Assembly (NCBI RefSeq): GCF_038443705.2
Contig: NZ_CP151767.2
Location: 3,339,501-3,403,500, forward strand
DNA: 64,000 nt
Source: Yoonia sp. SS1-5
GTDB lineage: Bacteria > Pseudomonadota > Alphaproteobacteria > Rhodobacterales > Rhodobacteraceae
Direction of reading: 5' to 3'
Every line of letters begins with the position of its first letter. Within the stretch, counting starts at the first letter, position 1. Position numbers and translations under genes: made by a program. Shown in pieces: positions 24,496-33,373 of this stretch. The notes beneath the pieces are model-generated. The model searched no databases and was not told the DNA's origin. It saw only the letters and a program-made list of their open reading frames with translations.

Positions 24496-26070
24496 ATGCG
24501 GGATTTTCACAAACCTGGCAGGTCGGCTGTCTATGCCAGCAATGGGATCTGCGCGACCTCGCACCCGTTGGCCGCGAAGGTCGGCGTGCAGATGCTCGAG
24601 GCTGGCGGCAATGCCATGGATGCGGCCATCGCGGGCGCAGTTCTTTTGGGAATATGCGAACCGCAGATGACAGGCATCGGCGGTGATTGCTTTGTGATCA
24701 TGACCCCACCCGGTGAGGACCGCGTGGTGGCCCTGAACGGATCAGGCCGCGCGCCTGCGGGGATTGAGGCGGCCAGTCTGCGGGCCAAGGGTGATGTGAT
24801 CGCGCCATACTCCGCTGACGCGGTCAGCATCCCCGGCGCGGTTGATGCCTTTTGCCGTCTGTCCAGGGATTGGGGCAAACTGGGGCTGAAGGCGGTCCTT
24901 GCCCCGGCAATCCACTATGCCGAGGCCGGCGTTCCGGTGCATGAGCGGGTCGCATTCGACTGGGCGCAGGCGGTTGGTAACCTGTCCGGCGTCGCGCGCG
25001 ATCTCTATTTGCTGGATGGTGTCGCACCTCGGCCCGGGCAGATGTTCCGCGCCCCAAAACAGGCCGAGATTCTGCGGCGTATCGGCATGGATGGCCGCGA
25101 TGCATTTTACGAAGGCGAAATAGCCGAAGATATGGTGAACAGCCTGCGGGCGCTGGGGGGGACCCATACGCTTGACGATTTTGCCAATACCCAATGTGAG
25201 TATACCGACCCGGTGCTGGGCAGCTATGGCGGTCTTGATCTGTACGAGCATCCGCCAAACGGGCAGGGGGCCACGGCGATCCTGCTTTTGAATGTTCTCA
25301 AGCATTTCGACATTGCGGGCATGGACCCGTGGGGCGCCGCCCGGGCGCATATCGAGGCCGAGGCGACAAAGCTCGCCTATGACGCCCGCAATCGCTTTGT
25401 AGCTGATCCAGATCACATGACGCGGCTTGACCATATGACGGCGCCTGAAACAGCCGCGCAGCTGGCCGGCTTGATTGACCCGAAAAAGGCGATGCCGGGG
25501 GCTGTGCCGGGGGCCGAGGCCGTGCACAAGGACACAATCTATATCACTGTTGTCGACAAGGACCGGATGTGCGTATCGCTGATCTATTCTGTCTTTCATT
25601 CTTTTGGATCGGGGATCGCGTCTGACAAGTTCGGCGTGCTGTTCCAGAACCGCGGGGCGGGTTTCACGCTTGAACAAGGACACCCGAACGAGGTCGGCCC
25701 GGGCAAACGCCCGATGCATACGATCATACCGGCCATGCTGAAAAAGGACGGCAAGGCACATATGCCTTTTGGGGTTATGGGCGGGCAGTATCAATCAACC
25801 GGCCATGCCCGGTTTGTGAGCAACATCACGGATTTCGGCCTTGCGCCGCAAGCCGCCATCAACGCCCCGCGCTGCTTTGCCGAAGGGGATGTGTTGAACG
25901 TGGAAAACGGGTACAGCGACGCGGTCAAGGCCGAGCTCAGCGCGCTTGGGCACACCGTCCAGACCCCCGCGACTGCCATCGGCGGGGCGCAAGCCATTCT
26001 GTTGCACGAGGACGGGGTGCTCGAAGCTGGCAGCGACCCGCGCAAAGACGGCTGTGCTGTGGGGTATTGA
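24496..26070 (+). CDS. Gamma-glutamyltransferase family protein
   Basis: The 524-residue Ntn-hydrolase precursor has GNAMDAAIAGAVLLGICEPQ and GGDCFVIMTPP, a large-subunit core, and a predicted autocleavage Thr in HKDTIYITVVDKD starting the small subunit. GKRPMHTIIPAML and GVMGGQYQSTGH stand where E. coli Ggt has its GSPGG oxyanion loop. It belongs to the YwrD-like branch (no signal peptide), which may act on gamma-glutamyl compounds or related amides in the cytoplasm. The start is the ATG at 24496 after GGGGAAGAG. The 5-oxoprolinase operon at 47.5-50 kb could use a product of such an enzyme. Confidence 0.88.
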   Translation: MRDFHKPGRSAVYASNGICATSHPLAAKVGVQMLEAGGNAMDAAIAGAVLLGICEPQMTGIGGDCFVIMTPPGEDRVVALNGSGRAPAGIEAASLRAKGDVIAPYSADAVSIPGAVDAFCRLSRDWGKLGLKAVLAPAIHYAEAGVPVHERVAFDWAQAVGNLSGVARDLYLLDGVAPRPGQMFRAPKQAEILRRIGMDGRDAFYEGEIAEDMVNSLRALGGTHTLDDFANTQCEYTDPVLGSYGGLDLYEHPPNGQGATAILLLNVLKHFDIAGMDPWGAARAHIEAEATKLAYDARNRFVADPDHMTRLDHMTAPETAAQLAGLIDPKKAMPGAVPGAEAVHKDTIYITVVDKDRMCVSLIYSVFHSFGSGIASDKFGVLFQNRGAGFTLEQGHPNEVGPGKRPMHTIIPAMLKKDGKAHMPFGVMGGQYQSTGHARFVSNITDFGLAPQAAINAPRCFAEGDVLNVENGYSDAVKAELSALGHTVQTPATAIGGAQAILLHEDGVLEAGSDPRKDGCAVGY

Positions 26071-26511
26071 GGATCAAGACTGGCGCAGGTGGTCGAAAGA
26101 CGGCTTGTGATTGCAGATAACTCTGGGCACAGGCAACGTCAGCTTTGAGCCCAAGGGGGGTATTGTGATTTTCTGCTGCGTGCGCACCCAGCGCAAAAAT
26201 TTGCTGCAGGAGCGCGGTATTCGGTGCTGCAACGCGGCTGGGAAACCGCCCATTCATTCCCGATGCAGCATAGGGAGCTTTCCGAATTTACAGTTCACGG
26301 ACAAACCATGATTTCGCCGTGGTTGCATCAGTGACAGCTTCGTGCGCCGATCCGTGCAAACAACTTGCCTGGCTCATGCGTGCCATGAAGCCTCGAACGC
26401 CTTCGCCGTTTCGGTTGGACCCCGTGAAACATTGGCAGATCGTCGCCCAAGGCGCTGGCAAAGATTTCAGTCACATCTCTGGCAATCAAGTCTCGGCGGT
26501 TCTTTTGAATA
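26071..26511. other. 441-base gap without a recognisable gene
   Basis: This lies between gamma-glutamyltransferase and the AraC gene, which are convergent. Short frames exist on both strands, but none has a ribosome site, a known motif or plausible codon use. No clear terminator was found. It may hold an eroded gene. It marks the left border of the IorAB/dehalogenase region. Confidence 0.4.
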
Positions 26512-27273
26512 TCAGTCGAAATAATTGCTCGGGCTGAGACCGGTCGCCTTGATGAACATTGTCGAAAAACTGCTTGGGGTGTTGTAGCCCAGCCGATAAG
26601 CAATTGTGCTGACGCTGTCGCCCAAGGCCAGACCTTCTATTGCTTTGACGACCTTTAGCTGCTTGCGCCATTCGCCAAAGCTCATGTGTGTGGCTGCCCG
26701 AAATTTGCGGGCAAATGACCGCTCGCTCATACCTGCCATTGCGGCCCAATGCGCGATTTCGTTCTCATCGCCGGGCTCGTCTTTCAGGTGTTCCGTTACA
26801 AGTCGGATTTGCGGATCATGTACGTCGGGCAAACTGAGCGGGGCATCGGGTAGCACGCGAATTCTGTCGATCAGGACAAGACATAAACGGTGGTCCGGCC
26901 CGTCTGCGTCGTACTCCCAATCCATATCAGACACTTCGTTGATCAGGGCGCGCGTTAGCGGATCGACCTGAACCACGCTGCAACGCTCGGGCAGATCGCG
27001 GCACAGCTCAGGTGCGAAAAAAATGCCGCGGAACGCGAATTGGCGCGGAAAGAATGCGCCATGTTTGCAATTCGGCGGAACCCAGACGGCGCGGTTGGAC
27101 GGGACAACAAAAATCCCGTCCTGCGATTGAAATGTGATCGAACCGCGTTCGGTGAACACAAGCTGGCCACGCTTGTGACTGTGCATCGGGATTTGGCGCG
27201 GCCCGACCCCGTTCCGCGCAATGCCGACGATCATGTTGCGGGCCACATCTGCCGCATCAGGGTTTTTTTGCAT
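26512..27273 (-). CDS. AraC family transcriptional regulator with N-terminal cupin
   Basis: The 253-residue protein has a cupin sensor (PMHSHKRGQLVFTERGSITF, RAVWVPPNCKHGAFF) and a C-terminal double HTH (IAHWAAMAGMSERSFARKFR; VSTIAYRLGYNTPSSFSTMF, then KATGLSPSNYF). It is divergent from the IorAB operon with a 108-base gap and is therefore the likely activator of that operon. The inducer is unknown. Confidence 0.92.
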   Translation of the reverse strand: MQKNPDAADVARNMIVGIARNGVGPRQIPMHSHKRGQLVFTERGSITFQSQDGIFVVPSNRAVWVPPNCKHGAFFPRQFAFRGIFFAPELCRDLPERCSVVQVDPLTRALINEVSDMDWEYDADGPDHRLCLVLIDRIRVLPDAPLSLPDVHDPQIRLVTEHLKDEPGDENEIAHWAAMAGMSERSFARKFRAATHMSFGEWRKQLKVVKAIEGLALGDSVSTIAYRLGYNTPSSFSTMFIKATGLSPSNYFD

Positions 27274-27381
27274 TTTGGCTGCTTCTCAAACAATTTTGGC
27301 AGAACATCGTTTGCTGGCCATTCAACGACGACCTAAGTCAATTTGCAAGAGCAAGCTGGGAACCAAAAGCGAGGATCGGGA

Positions 27382-27834
27382 ATGTCGAAATTCACACTGA
27401 ACGGCAAAGTCATCGAAGCGGATGTTTCAGACGACATCCGGCTGCTGTTTTTCTTGCGTGAAGATCTTGGTTTGACAGGGACAAAGTACGGCTGCGGGGT
27501 TGCCGCCTGCGGTGCTTGCACTGTGCATGTCGACGGCGAAGCACAGTTTGCGTGTCAATTATATGTGGTCGATCTGGATGGCACAGAGATTACCACCATC
27601 GAAGGGTTGTCGGACGCTGGTGATCACCCTTTGCAGAAAGCATGGGTAGCAGAACAGGTGCCACAATGCGGGTACTGCCAATCGGGGCAGATTATGCGGG
27701 CGGCCACCCTGCTTGCCAGCAATCCCTCCCCCAGCCGCGACGAAATTCGCGACCATATGCGCCCGAACCTGTGCCGGTGCGGAACATACGCCACGATGAC
27801 GCGCGCCATCGAACGCGCCGCCAGGGAGGCATGA
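27382..27834 (+). CDS. Molybdenum hydroxylase small subunit, (2Fe-2S)-binding (IorA-like)
   Basis: The 150-residue subunit has a plant-type [2Fe-2S] domain (KYGCGVAACGACTVHVDG) and a second helical cluster domain (QCGYCQSGQIM, NLCRCGTYATM). It passes electrons from the molybdenum subunit. It lacks its own signal; in this family the small subunit is exported folded with the Tat-signal partner. The start is the ATG at 27382. The stop overlaps the ATG repeats at the start of the large subunit gene. Confidence 0.93.
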   Translation: MSKFTLNGKVIEADVSDDIRLLFFLREDLGLTGTKYGCGVAACGACTVHVDGEAQFACQLYVVDLDGTEITTIEGLSDAGDHPLQKAWVAEQVPQCGYCQSGQIMRAATLLASNPSPSRDEIRDHMRPNLCRCGTYATMTRAIERAAREA

Positions 27835-27836
27835 TG

Positions 27837-30041
27837 ATGGACGGGACCCACGCAAGCAGCAAACCCTCACGCCGCAGCTTTCTGGCTGGCGGCGGAGCGT
27901 TGATCTTTGTCATCGCCGCTGATGGACAATTGTCGGCGCAGACGGTCGCAGACGACATGCCGATGCCCGCACCCAACATCTGGCTGCAGATCCGCCCCAG
28001 TGGTGCGGTACATATCACCTACCCCAACACGGAAATGGGGCAAGGCAGTTCTTCGGCCCTGCCAGCCATTCTGGCCGATGAGCTGGATGCCGATTGGGAC
28101 GACGTGGTTGTCGAACAACTCAGCGACAATGACCTGCGTTACGGGGACTCCCGTTTTGGCGAGCCGCTGCTTTACACTGCGGGTAGCGGCACGGTTATTG
28201 CCTATATGACCAAGATGCGGCTTGCCGGTGCGCAAGCGCGCAAAACCATGATCGCGGCGGCCGCTGCACATTGGTCCGTGCCTGCGGAACGGCTGCGGAC
28301 GGAGCCGGGCCGTGTCATTGACCCGGAAACGGGTCAAAGCCTGCCCTATGGTGATATTGCCGCAAACTGGACTGGCACGATTGCGATCCCGGATGTGACC
28401 GAGACAGACCTGAAAGACCCTGCAACGTTTCGCTATATTGGCAAGGATTTCGCGCGCCACGATGTCTTTGCGAAATCTACAGGGCAGGCAACATATGCCA
28501 TCGACGTCCGTTTGCCGGATATGGTCTATGCTGCTGTCTTGCGTGCCCCGGTCGAAGGGGAAACAGTCCTGTCGATCGACGATGCAGATGCCCGTGCAAT
28601 GCCTGGTGTCATTGATATCGTGCCGCTACCCGATGGTATCGCGGTGGTGGCCACCCATATCGAAAATGCCCTGATCGCCCGCGATATGTTGTCGGTCGCG
28701 TGGACGGAAACCTCGCCCTTCCGGACGGCGGATAGTGAGGCAGATCTGCAAAGCTATCTGACTGCGGCAATGGACCCGGCTACCGCCACTATTCCGTTTC
28801 GCGCTGCCGGTGATGCACCAGCGGCCATCGACGCGGCCCCGCGCCAGTTGGAACGCACCTATCTGTCTGACTACGCCTATCATGCACAGATGGAGCCAAT
28901 GGCCGTTGTTGCGTCAGTCGATGATGATGGCAAAGGTGCCGATGTCTGGGCGGGCACACAAACCCAAACGCTGACCACCAAGACCATCATGGCAGTGTTG
29001 GGCACGTCGCAGGATCGCGTGCGATTGAATATGATGACCATGGGCGGCAGCTTTGGGCGTCGTGTCGAATTGATGCAAAACTATGTGCGCGATGCGCTGC
29101 TCGCATCAAAGGCCGTCGGCAAGCCGGTCAAGGTTATCTGGACCCGCGAAGATGACCTGAAGTTCGGCGCATTTCGCCCCATCGCTGCGCAAGTGATGCG
29201 TGCGGGGTTGACTGAGAATGGGCAGGTTACGGGCTGGCATCACCGCGTCGCGACCCCGTCTGTCATTGAATATTTCAATCCAGAACGGTGGGAAGCAGCC
29301 GCGCCACGCGACGGTATTTCGGTGTCCGGGTCGCAAAACCCCTATTACGGCATCCCGGATTTTCTGTCCGAACATGTCAAAACCGAACGCCGGGCGCGGA
29401 TCATGCCATGGCGGGCGACCGCATCCAGCTACACGTTGTTTGCCGCGGAATCTTTCGTGGATGAGCTGGCCGCGGATGCCGGGCGCGATGTTGTGGACTT
29501 CCGGCGCGATCTGTTGGCGCAAAACCCGTCAGGCAGCGCGATGCTGGAACGGGTTCTGGAGATGTCGGATTGGGACCGACCGCGCACCGACACAGCCCTG
29601 GGTCTTGGGCTTGGGTTGCATTTCAGCAGCCACGGTCTTGCCGCTGTCGAGGTCTCGGTCGACCGGGATAGTGGCGCAATATCGGTACACAATATCTGGG
29701 GCGCGTTTGATCCGGGTTTGGTTGTGTCGCCGCAAAATGCACTGGCCCAGATCGAAGGCGGGCTGATGTTTGGCGTCAGCTGCGCACTGAAGGAAGAGCT
29801 GGTCATCAAGAACGGCGAAGTCGAGCAGAACAATTACTATGACTACGAAATTCTTCGGGCGGATCAGGCACCCAATATCGAACTGGAACTTATGCCCACC
29901 GGCGACAAACCAGGCGGGATTGGCGAGCTGTCGACAGGCATGGTCCCTGCGGCCATTGCCAATGCAATGTTCCGCCTGACCGGGCGGCGTTTGCGGCATC
30001 TGCCTTTCACCCCCGCGCGGGTGAAAGCGGCGCTCGCTTGA
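27837..30041 (+). CDS. Molybdopterin-binding aldehyde/isoquinoline oxidoreductase large subunit (IorB-like)
   Basis: The protein has about 734 residues. A Tat signal (KPSRRSFLAGGGALIFVIAA) marks it as periplasmic. Ald_Xan_dh_C2 features include YPNTEMGQGSSSALPAILAD, GSFGRRVELMQNYV, WTREDDLKFG and the C-terminal GGIGELSTGMVPAAIANA (active-site Glu in GIGE). It belongs to the IorB/aldehyde dehydrogenase branch that oxidises N-heterocycles or aldehydes and passes electrons to a c- or b-type cytochrome. Three ATGs stand in a row (27831, 27834, 27837); the third has the best distance from GGAGG. The cytochrome b561 two genes on is a candidate acceptor. Confidence 0.92.
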   Translation: MDGTHASSKPSRRSFLAGGGALIFVIAADGQLSAQTVADDMPMPAPNIWLQIRPSGAVHITYPNTEMGQGSSSALPAILADELDADWDDVVVEQLSDNDLRYGDSRFGEPLLYTAGSGTVIAYMTKMRLAGAQARKTMIAAAAAHWSVPAERLRTEPGRVIDPETGQSLPYGDIAANWTGTIAIPDVTETDLKDPATFRYIGKDFARHDVFAKSTGQATYAIDVRLPDMVYAAVLRAPVEGETVLSIDDADARAMPGVIDIVPLPDGIAVVATHIENALIARDMLSVAWTETSPFRTADSEADLQSYLTAAMDPATATIPFRAAGDAPAAIDAAPRQLERTYLSDYAYHAQMEPMAVVASVDDDGKGADVWAGTQTQTLTTKTIMAVLGTSQDRVRLNMMTMGGSFGRRVELMQNYVRDALLASKAVGKPVKVIWTREDDLKFGAFRPIAAQVMRAGLTENGQVTGWHHRVATPSVIEYFNPERWEAAAPRDGISVSGSQNPYYGIPDFLSEHVKTERRARIMPWRATASSYTLFAAESFVDELAADAGRDVVDFRRDLLAQNPSGSAMLERVLEMSDWDRPRTDTALGLGLGLHFSSHGLAAVEVSVDRDSGAISVHNIWGAFDPGLVVSPQNALAQIEGGLMFGVSCALKEELVIKNGEVEQNNYYDYEILRADQAPNIELELMPTGDKPGGIGELSTGMVPAAIANAMFRLTGRRLRHLPFTPARVKAALA

Positions 30042-30071
30042 AGCTCAAAAACAACGACAGAGGATTTGACG

Positions 30072-30641
30072 ATGGGTCACACATCTCTTTGCAAGGCCCT
30101 TTGTGCGGGTATCGCCATTCTATTGGCACCAGCAGCACAGGCACAAACGGCGGTCAGCGATCCAAGCTATTTGCAGCTGGTAGATCGGCTTGACCGTCCA
30201 CAGGATGGGTATTGCCTGGATGTCGTTGGGTCCGGCGGGCGCTACGCCTTTGACCGGCCACTTGTGGTGCACAACTGCAAGCCCGGCCAGGCCGCGGATG
30301 AAATCGTCACACATATGAGCGATGGAAGCATCCGGTTTCCGGCCTTTGACCTGTGTCTGACCGCGATGGGCGGTGGGCGCACGGTCTTGCCCGGCATCAG
30401 CCTGGCATTGCGCGATTGCGGCGAAAACACCGGGATCAGCCTGCTCGAAGTCCAACAGCAGTTCCAGTTTCAGGCAGACGGCAAACTGAACCTCAAGGGC
30501 AGTGATCTGTGCCTCGTGGTTGGGCCGCGATCGGCTGAAACCGCAAGTTCAGCGCATCGCTGGCGGCCCATCTACATGGATGTCTGCGACACCGCCCCTA
30601 CGGATCGCGCAACCTGGGCGCTGATCCCGCCAATGACCTAG
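30072..30641 (+). CDS. Secreted beta-trefoil (ricin B lectin-like) protein
   Basis: The 189-residue protein has a Sec signal peptide (CKALCAGIAILLAPAAQAQ). The mature part shows repeated trefoil units: GYCLDVVGSG...VVHNCK, DLCLTAMGGG...LALRDCG, and SDLCLVVG...YMDVCD, ending ATWALIP. Each unit has the C-L-x2-x and C-pattern of ricin-type domains. It may bind a sugar or small ligand in the periplasm. Its place between the molybdenum hydroxylase and a cytochrome is unusual. The ATG at 30072 follows AGAGGA. Confidence 0.7.
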   Translation: MGHTSLCKALCAGIAILLAPAAQAQTAVSDPSYLQLVDRLDRPQDGYCLDVVGSGGRYAFDRPLVVHNCKPGQAADEIVTHMSDGSIRFPAFDLCLTAMGGGRTVLPGISLALRDCGENTGISLLEVQQQFQFQADGKLNLKGSDLCLVVGPRSAETASSAHRWRPIYMDVCDTAPTDRATWALIPPMT

Positions 30642-30690
30642 CACGCAATACCCATTTCGCGACCGAACGACGAGAAAGGAAAGGCACAAA

Positions 30691-31215
30691 ATGACCACCT
30701 ACGACCGAATTTCGAGACTGAACCACTGGCTGACCGCATTGCTTTTTGTGGCGATGCTCGGCTTTGGTTATTTTCTGGCATATGGCGGCCTGGCGCTGCC
30801 TGAAAAACTGCCGCTCTTGAACAATCACAAGGCCATGGGCGTCCTTTTGTTGATCTTGGCCCTGTGGCGGGTCGGGTATCGGATGATCCAGGGCTTTGCA
30901 GAGCCTGTGGGAGCGTTGCCAGCCTGGCAGGAACGCGCGTCGACGGTCAGTCACAAGGTGCTGCTGGCCTGCGTCTTGCTGATGCCGGTGTCGGGCCTGA
31001 CTCTGGCGGTTTTCTCGGGGATTCCGACAAATGTCTTTGGGCTGTTCACAATACCGGCGGTCGAAAAAGTCGACGCCATGGTGATCGGCGCGCGGATGGC
31101 GCACAAGATTGTAGCCTATTTGTTGACGATAACACTGGCCGTCCACATCGCCGCAGCCCTTAAGCATCATCTGGTTGATCAGGACAGAACGCTTTTGCGG
31201 ATGCTGAAGGGTTAG
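30691..31215 (+). CDS. Cytochrome b561 family membrane protein
   Basis: The 174-residue protein has four membrane helices. Heme ligand His candidates are RLNHWLTALLF, LLNNHKAMGVLLL, STVSHKVLLACVL and LAVHIAAALKHHLVDQ, the CybB pattern. It moves electrons across the inner membrane, probably between the quinone pool and periplasmic partners. In this operon it may accept electrons from the exported IorAB-like enzyme. A YceI protein, often found with b561, is encoded two genes downstream. Confidence 0.92.
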   Translation: MTTYDRISRLNHWLTALLFVAMLGFGYFLAYGGLALPEKLPLLNNHKAMGVLLLILALWRVGYRMIQGFAEPVGALPAWQERASTVSHKVLLACVLLMPVSGLTLAVFSGIPTNVFGLFTIPAVEKVDAMVIGARMAHKIVAYLLTITLAVHIAAALKHHLVDQDRTLLRMLKG

Positions 31216-31297
31216 CACATTCGCGCGTCAATCTTTCAGCGATGAAAAACGCGTGGAGGATCAGCCTGCGCGCCCACAAACAAAGGAAAACCCGCCG

Positions 31298-32506
31298 ATG
31301 TCATCGGACAAAACACATGATGCTTCGGCGTCGCCCGGAACAGCCACGACAATTGCGGTCTTGGGTATCTCAAGCCTCACCATAATGGCCAACGCGACGA
31401 TTGCACCGTCACTACCCGGCATGGCGGTGCACTTTGCCAATGTTCCGGAAGTCGAAGCGCTGCTTGGGCTGATGCTGAGCCTGCCATCGGTTGCGATCAT
31501 CCTGTCTGCGGCATTGTTTGGTGTTATGGCAGAACGATTTGGGCGTATGCCAATGCTTATGATCGCGCTTTCGCTATATGCGATGGGGGGTGCGTCCGGG
31601 CTGTTTGCTGACACCATGACCAGTATCCTGATTGGTCGCATAGTGCTTGGGGTTGGGGTTGCCGGTACGATGACCATCGCCATGATGCTGGCGGGCGAGC
31701 TGTGGAACGGCCCGGCCCGTATGAAGTTCATGGGCAAACAATCCGCCACAATGAGCCTTGGGGGAGTTGTATTCATAACCTTCGGTGGGTTCTTGGCAGA
31801 AATCTCGTGGCGGGGGGCCTTCGCGTTGTATCTGCTGGCACTACCCGTCGCAGTTCTGGCGCTGATGTACATCAAACCGCAGCCAAAGCCACACAAACGT
31901 GCCGGTGGACAAAAAGTACCGCTGGATTGGGGTGTGTGTCTGAAAATCGGGGCGCTTGGGTTTATGACAATGGCGATCTTCTACGTCATTCCTGTGCGCC
32001 TTCCCTTTGTTTTGGCTGATATAGGGGTCACGTCGACAGCGGTATCGGGCATGATCCTTGCGTCAGTGACCTTGTCGGGTGTGCTGACGTCGATGAATTT
32101 TCAACGGATCGGCCGGGCGCTTTCGCCGATTGCGATCTATGCGGTTTGCTTCGGCTTGTTTGCAATCGGCTACGGGCTGATTGGCACGGCGACAACTGTT
32201 TTCCAGATTGTCATCGGGACGCTGACAACCGGGTTGGCGCTTGGTGCCATCATGCCAAACCAGAATTCCTGGCTGATGAGCGTGATAGCCCCCGAGGCGC
32301 GGGGGCGTGCCGCAGGGCTTATGACAACATTCGTTTTCCTGGGACAGTTTTGCGGCCCAATGTTCGCGGGGCTGCTTGGGATGTTTCTTTCCCTGAAAGG
32401 GATTTTCATCGCCTTCGCTTTGGTGGCTGCCAGTATTTCTGCGTTGTTGTTCTTTGTTGCGAGGATCAGCGCAGGCAATGCGGCAGCAAGTGCAGACCGC
32501 GTGTAG
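31298..32506 (+). CDS. MFS transporter (multidrug/Bcr-like)
   Basis: The 402-residue protein has about 12 membrane segments. The MFS signature loop reads GVMAERFGRMPMLMIALSL after helix 2, and helix 4 has IGRIVLGVGVAGTMTIAMM. The fold is that of proton-driven efflux pumps; the substrate could be a heterocycle, phenol or degradation product handled by neighbouring genes. The start is the ATG at 31298 after AAAGGA; an upstream in-frame GTG at 31253 is less likely. Confidence 0.88.
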   Translation: MSSDKTHDASASPGTATTIAVLGISSLTIMANATIAPSLPGMAVHFANVPEVEALLGLMLSLPSVAIILSAALFGVMAERFGRMPMLMIALSLYAMGGASGLFADTMTSILIGRIVLGVGVAGTMTIAMMLAGELWNGPARMKFMGKQSATMSLGGVVFITFGGFLAEISWRGAFALYLLALPVAVLALMYIKPQPKPHKRAGGQKVPLDWGVCLKIGALGFMTMAIFYVIPVRLPFVLADIGVTSTAVSGMILASVTLSGVLTSMNFQRIGRALSPIAIYAVCFGLFAIGYGLIGTATTVFQIVIGTLTTGLALGAIMPNQNSWLMSVIAPEARGRAAGLMTTFVFLGQFCGPMFAGLLGMFLSLKGIFIAFALVAASISALLFFVARISAGNAAASADRV

Positions 32507-32560
32507 CTGACCTTTTTCCGCGATGCCAATTTGATCTGTTGTTGACATCATGTCCTAAAT

Positions 32561-32585
32561 ATATAATAAGCGTTGTTGATTATAT
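32561..32585. promoter_or_regulatory. AT-rich inverted repeat (site A) before YceI-nitrilase unit
   Basis: ATATAATAA (32561-32569) and TTGATTATAT (32576-32585) flank GCGTTG. The repeat stands 70 bases before the yceI start. Near-identical half-sites occur at 34969-34994 and 41225-41281, in front of the other units of this cluster. It is a candidate operator for the MarR protein at 34398. TTGACA lies upstream at 32542-32547, but its spacing to TATAAT is only 14. Confidence 0.55.
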
Positions 32586-32654
32586 GCAATCGACATTATG
32601 CGCGCAGGACACTGATCTTGCGCAGAGTGATCGTGGCTAACGGGAGGAGAAATC

Positions 32655-33335
32655 ATGTTTGCTCAGGTTATCAAGGATGGTTGTTTTGTCGCTGCGCTCA
32701 GCGCCGTGCAGCTGATGCTACCGGGACTGGCATCTGCCGAAACCAAGTTGATCGACACACCGTCTGGCACTTATACAGCGGATGCCAACCACACCACGTT
32801 GGCATTCAAAGTCGGGCATATTGGCCTGTCGACCTACGTGGCGCGATTTATTGGGGTGGAGTCGACCATTGCGTTGAATGCAGACGACCCCACACAGTCG
32901 CATGTTGAACTGACAGTTGATCCGTTATCCATCAAGGCCGACTATGCCGGAGACTACAGCGCCATTTACCCTGACTCGACTTTCGCGGGCTGGGACGAAC
33001 ATCTGGCCAAGCACGAAAACTTCTTTCAAGCCGACACCTTCCCCGAGATTTCCTTTGTATCGACATCCATAGAGCCAACGGGCGACAATACGGGTATCGT
33101 CAAGGGTGAGCTGACGATGCTGGGCAAAACGCTGCCGCTGGACATGGACGTCACGTTCAATGGGGCGCTGGCGCAGCATCCGTTCATTCCCGGCTATGCC
33201 GTGGTCGGCTTTTCCGCAACCGGCACCGTGAAACGGTCGGACTACGGGATGACGTTCCTGCTTGAGCCACCCTTCGTGACGGATGAGGTCATGATCGAAT
33301 TCGAAACCGAATATCTGATGCCAAACGCGTCGTAA
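32655..33335 (+). CDS. YceI family periplasmic lipid/quinone-binding protein
   Basis: The 226-residue protein has a signal peptide to about residue 28 (ending LPGLASA). The YceI lipocalin-like barrel follows: GTYTADANHTTLAFKVGHIG, WDEHLAKHENFFQADTFPEI, KGELTMLGKTLPLDMDVTF, then YGMTFLLE. The family binds polyprenoids or amphipathic molecules in the periplasm. It starts its own unit behind site A and is followed by the nitrilase 38 bases on. A role in handling a hydrophobic aromatic substrate is possible but inferred. Confidence 0.92.
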   Translation: MFAQVIKDGCFVAALSAVQLMLPGLASAETKLIDTPSGTYTADANHTTLAFKVGHIGLSTYVARFIGVESTIALNADDPTQSHVELTVDPLSIKADYAGDYSAIYPDSTFAGWDEHLAKHENFFQADTFPEISFVSTSIEPTGDNTGIVKGELTMLGKTLPLDMDVTFNGALAQHPFIPGYAVVGFSATGTVKRSDYGMTFLLEPPFVTDEVMIEFETEYLMPNAS

Positions 33336-33373
33336 CAACCCTGCTGGACACAGCCAAAGCAAAGGACACTCCA

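Noticed and set aside
24742..25794. 350-codon minus-strand frame opposite gamma-glutamyltransferase
   Set aside because: It mirrors conserved gamma-glutamyltransferase codons and has no motif of its own.
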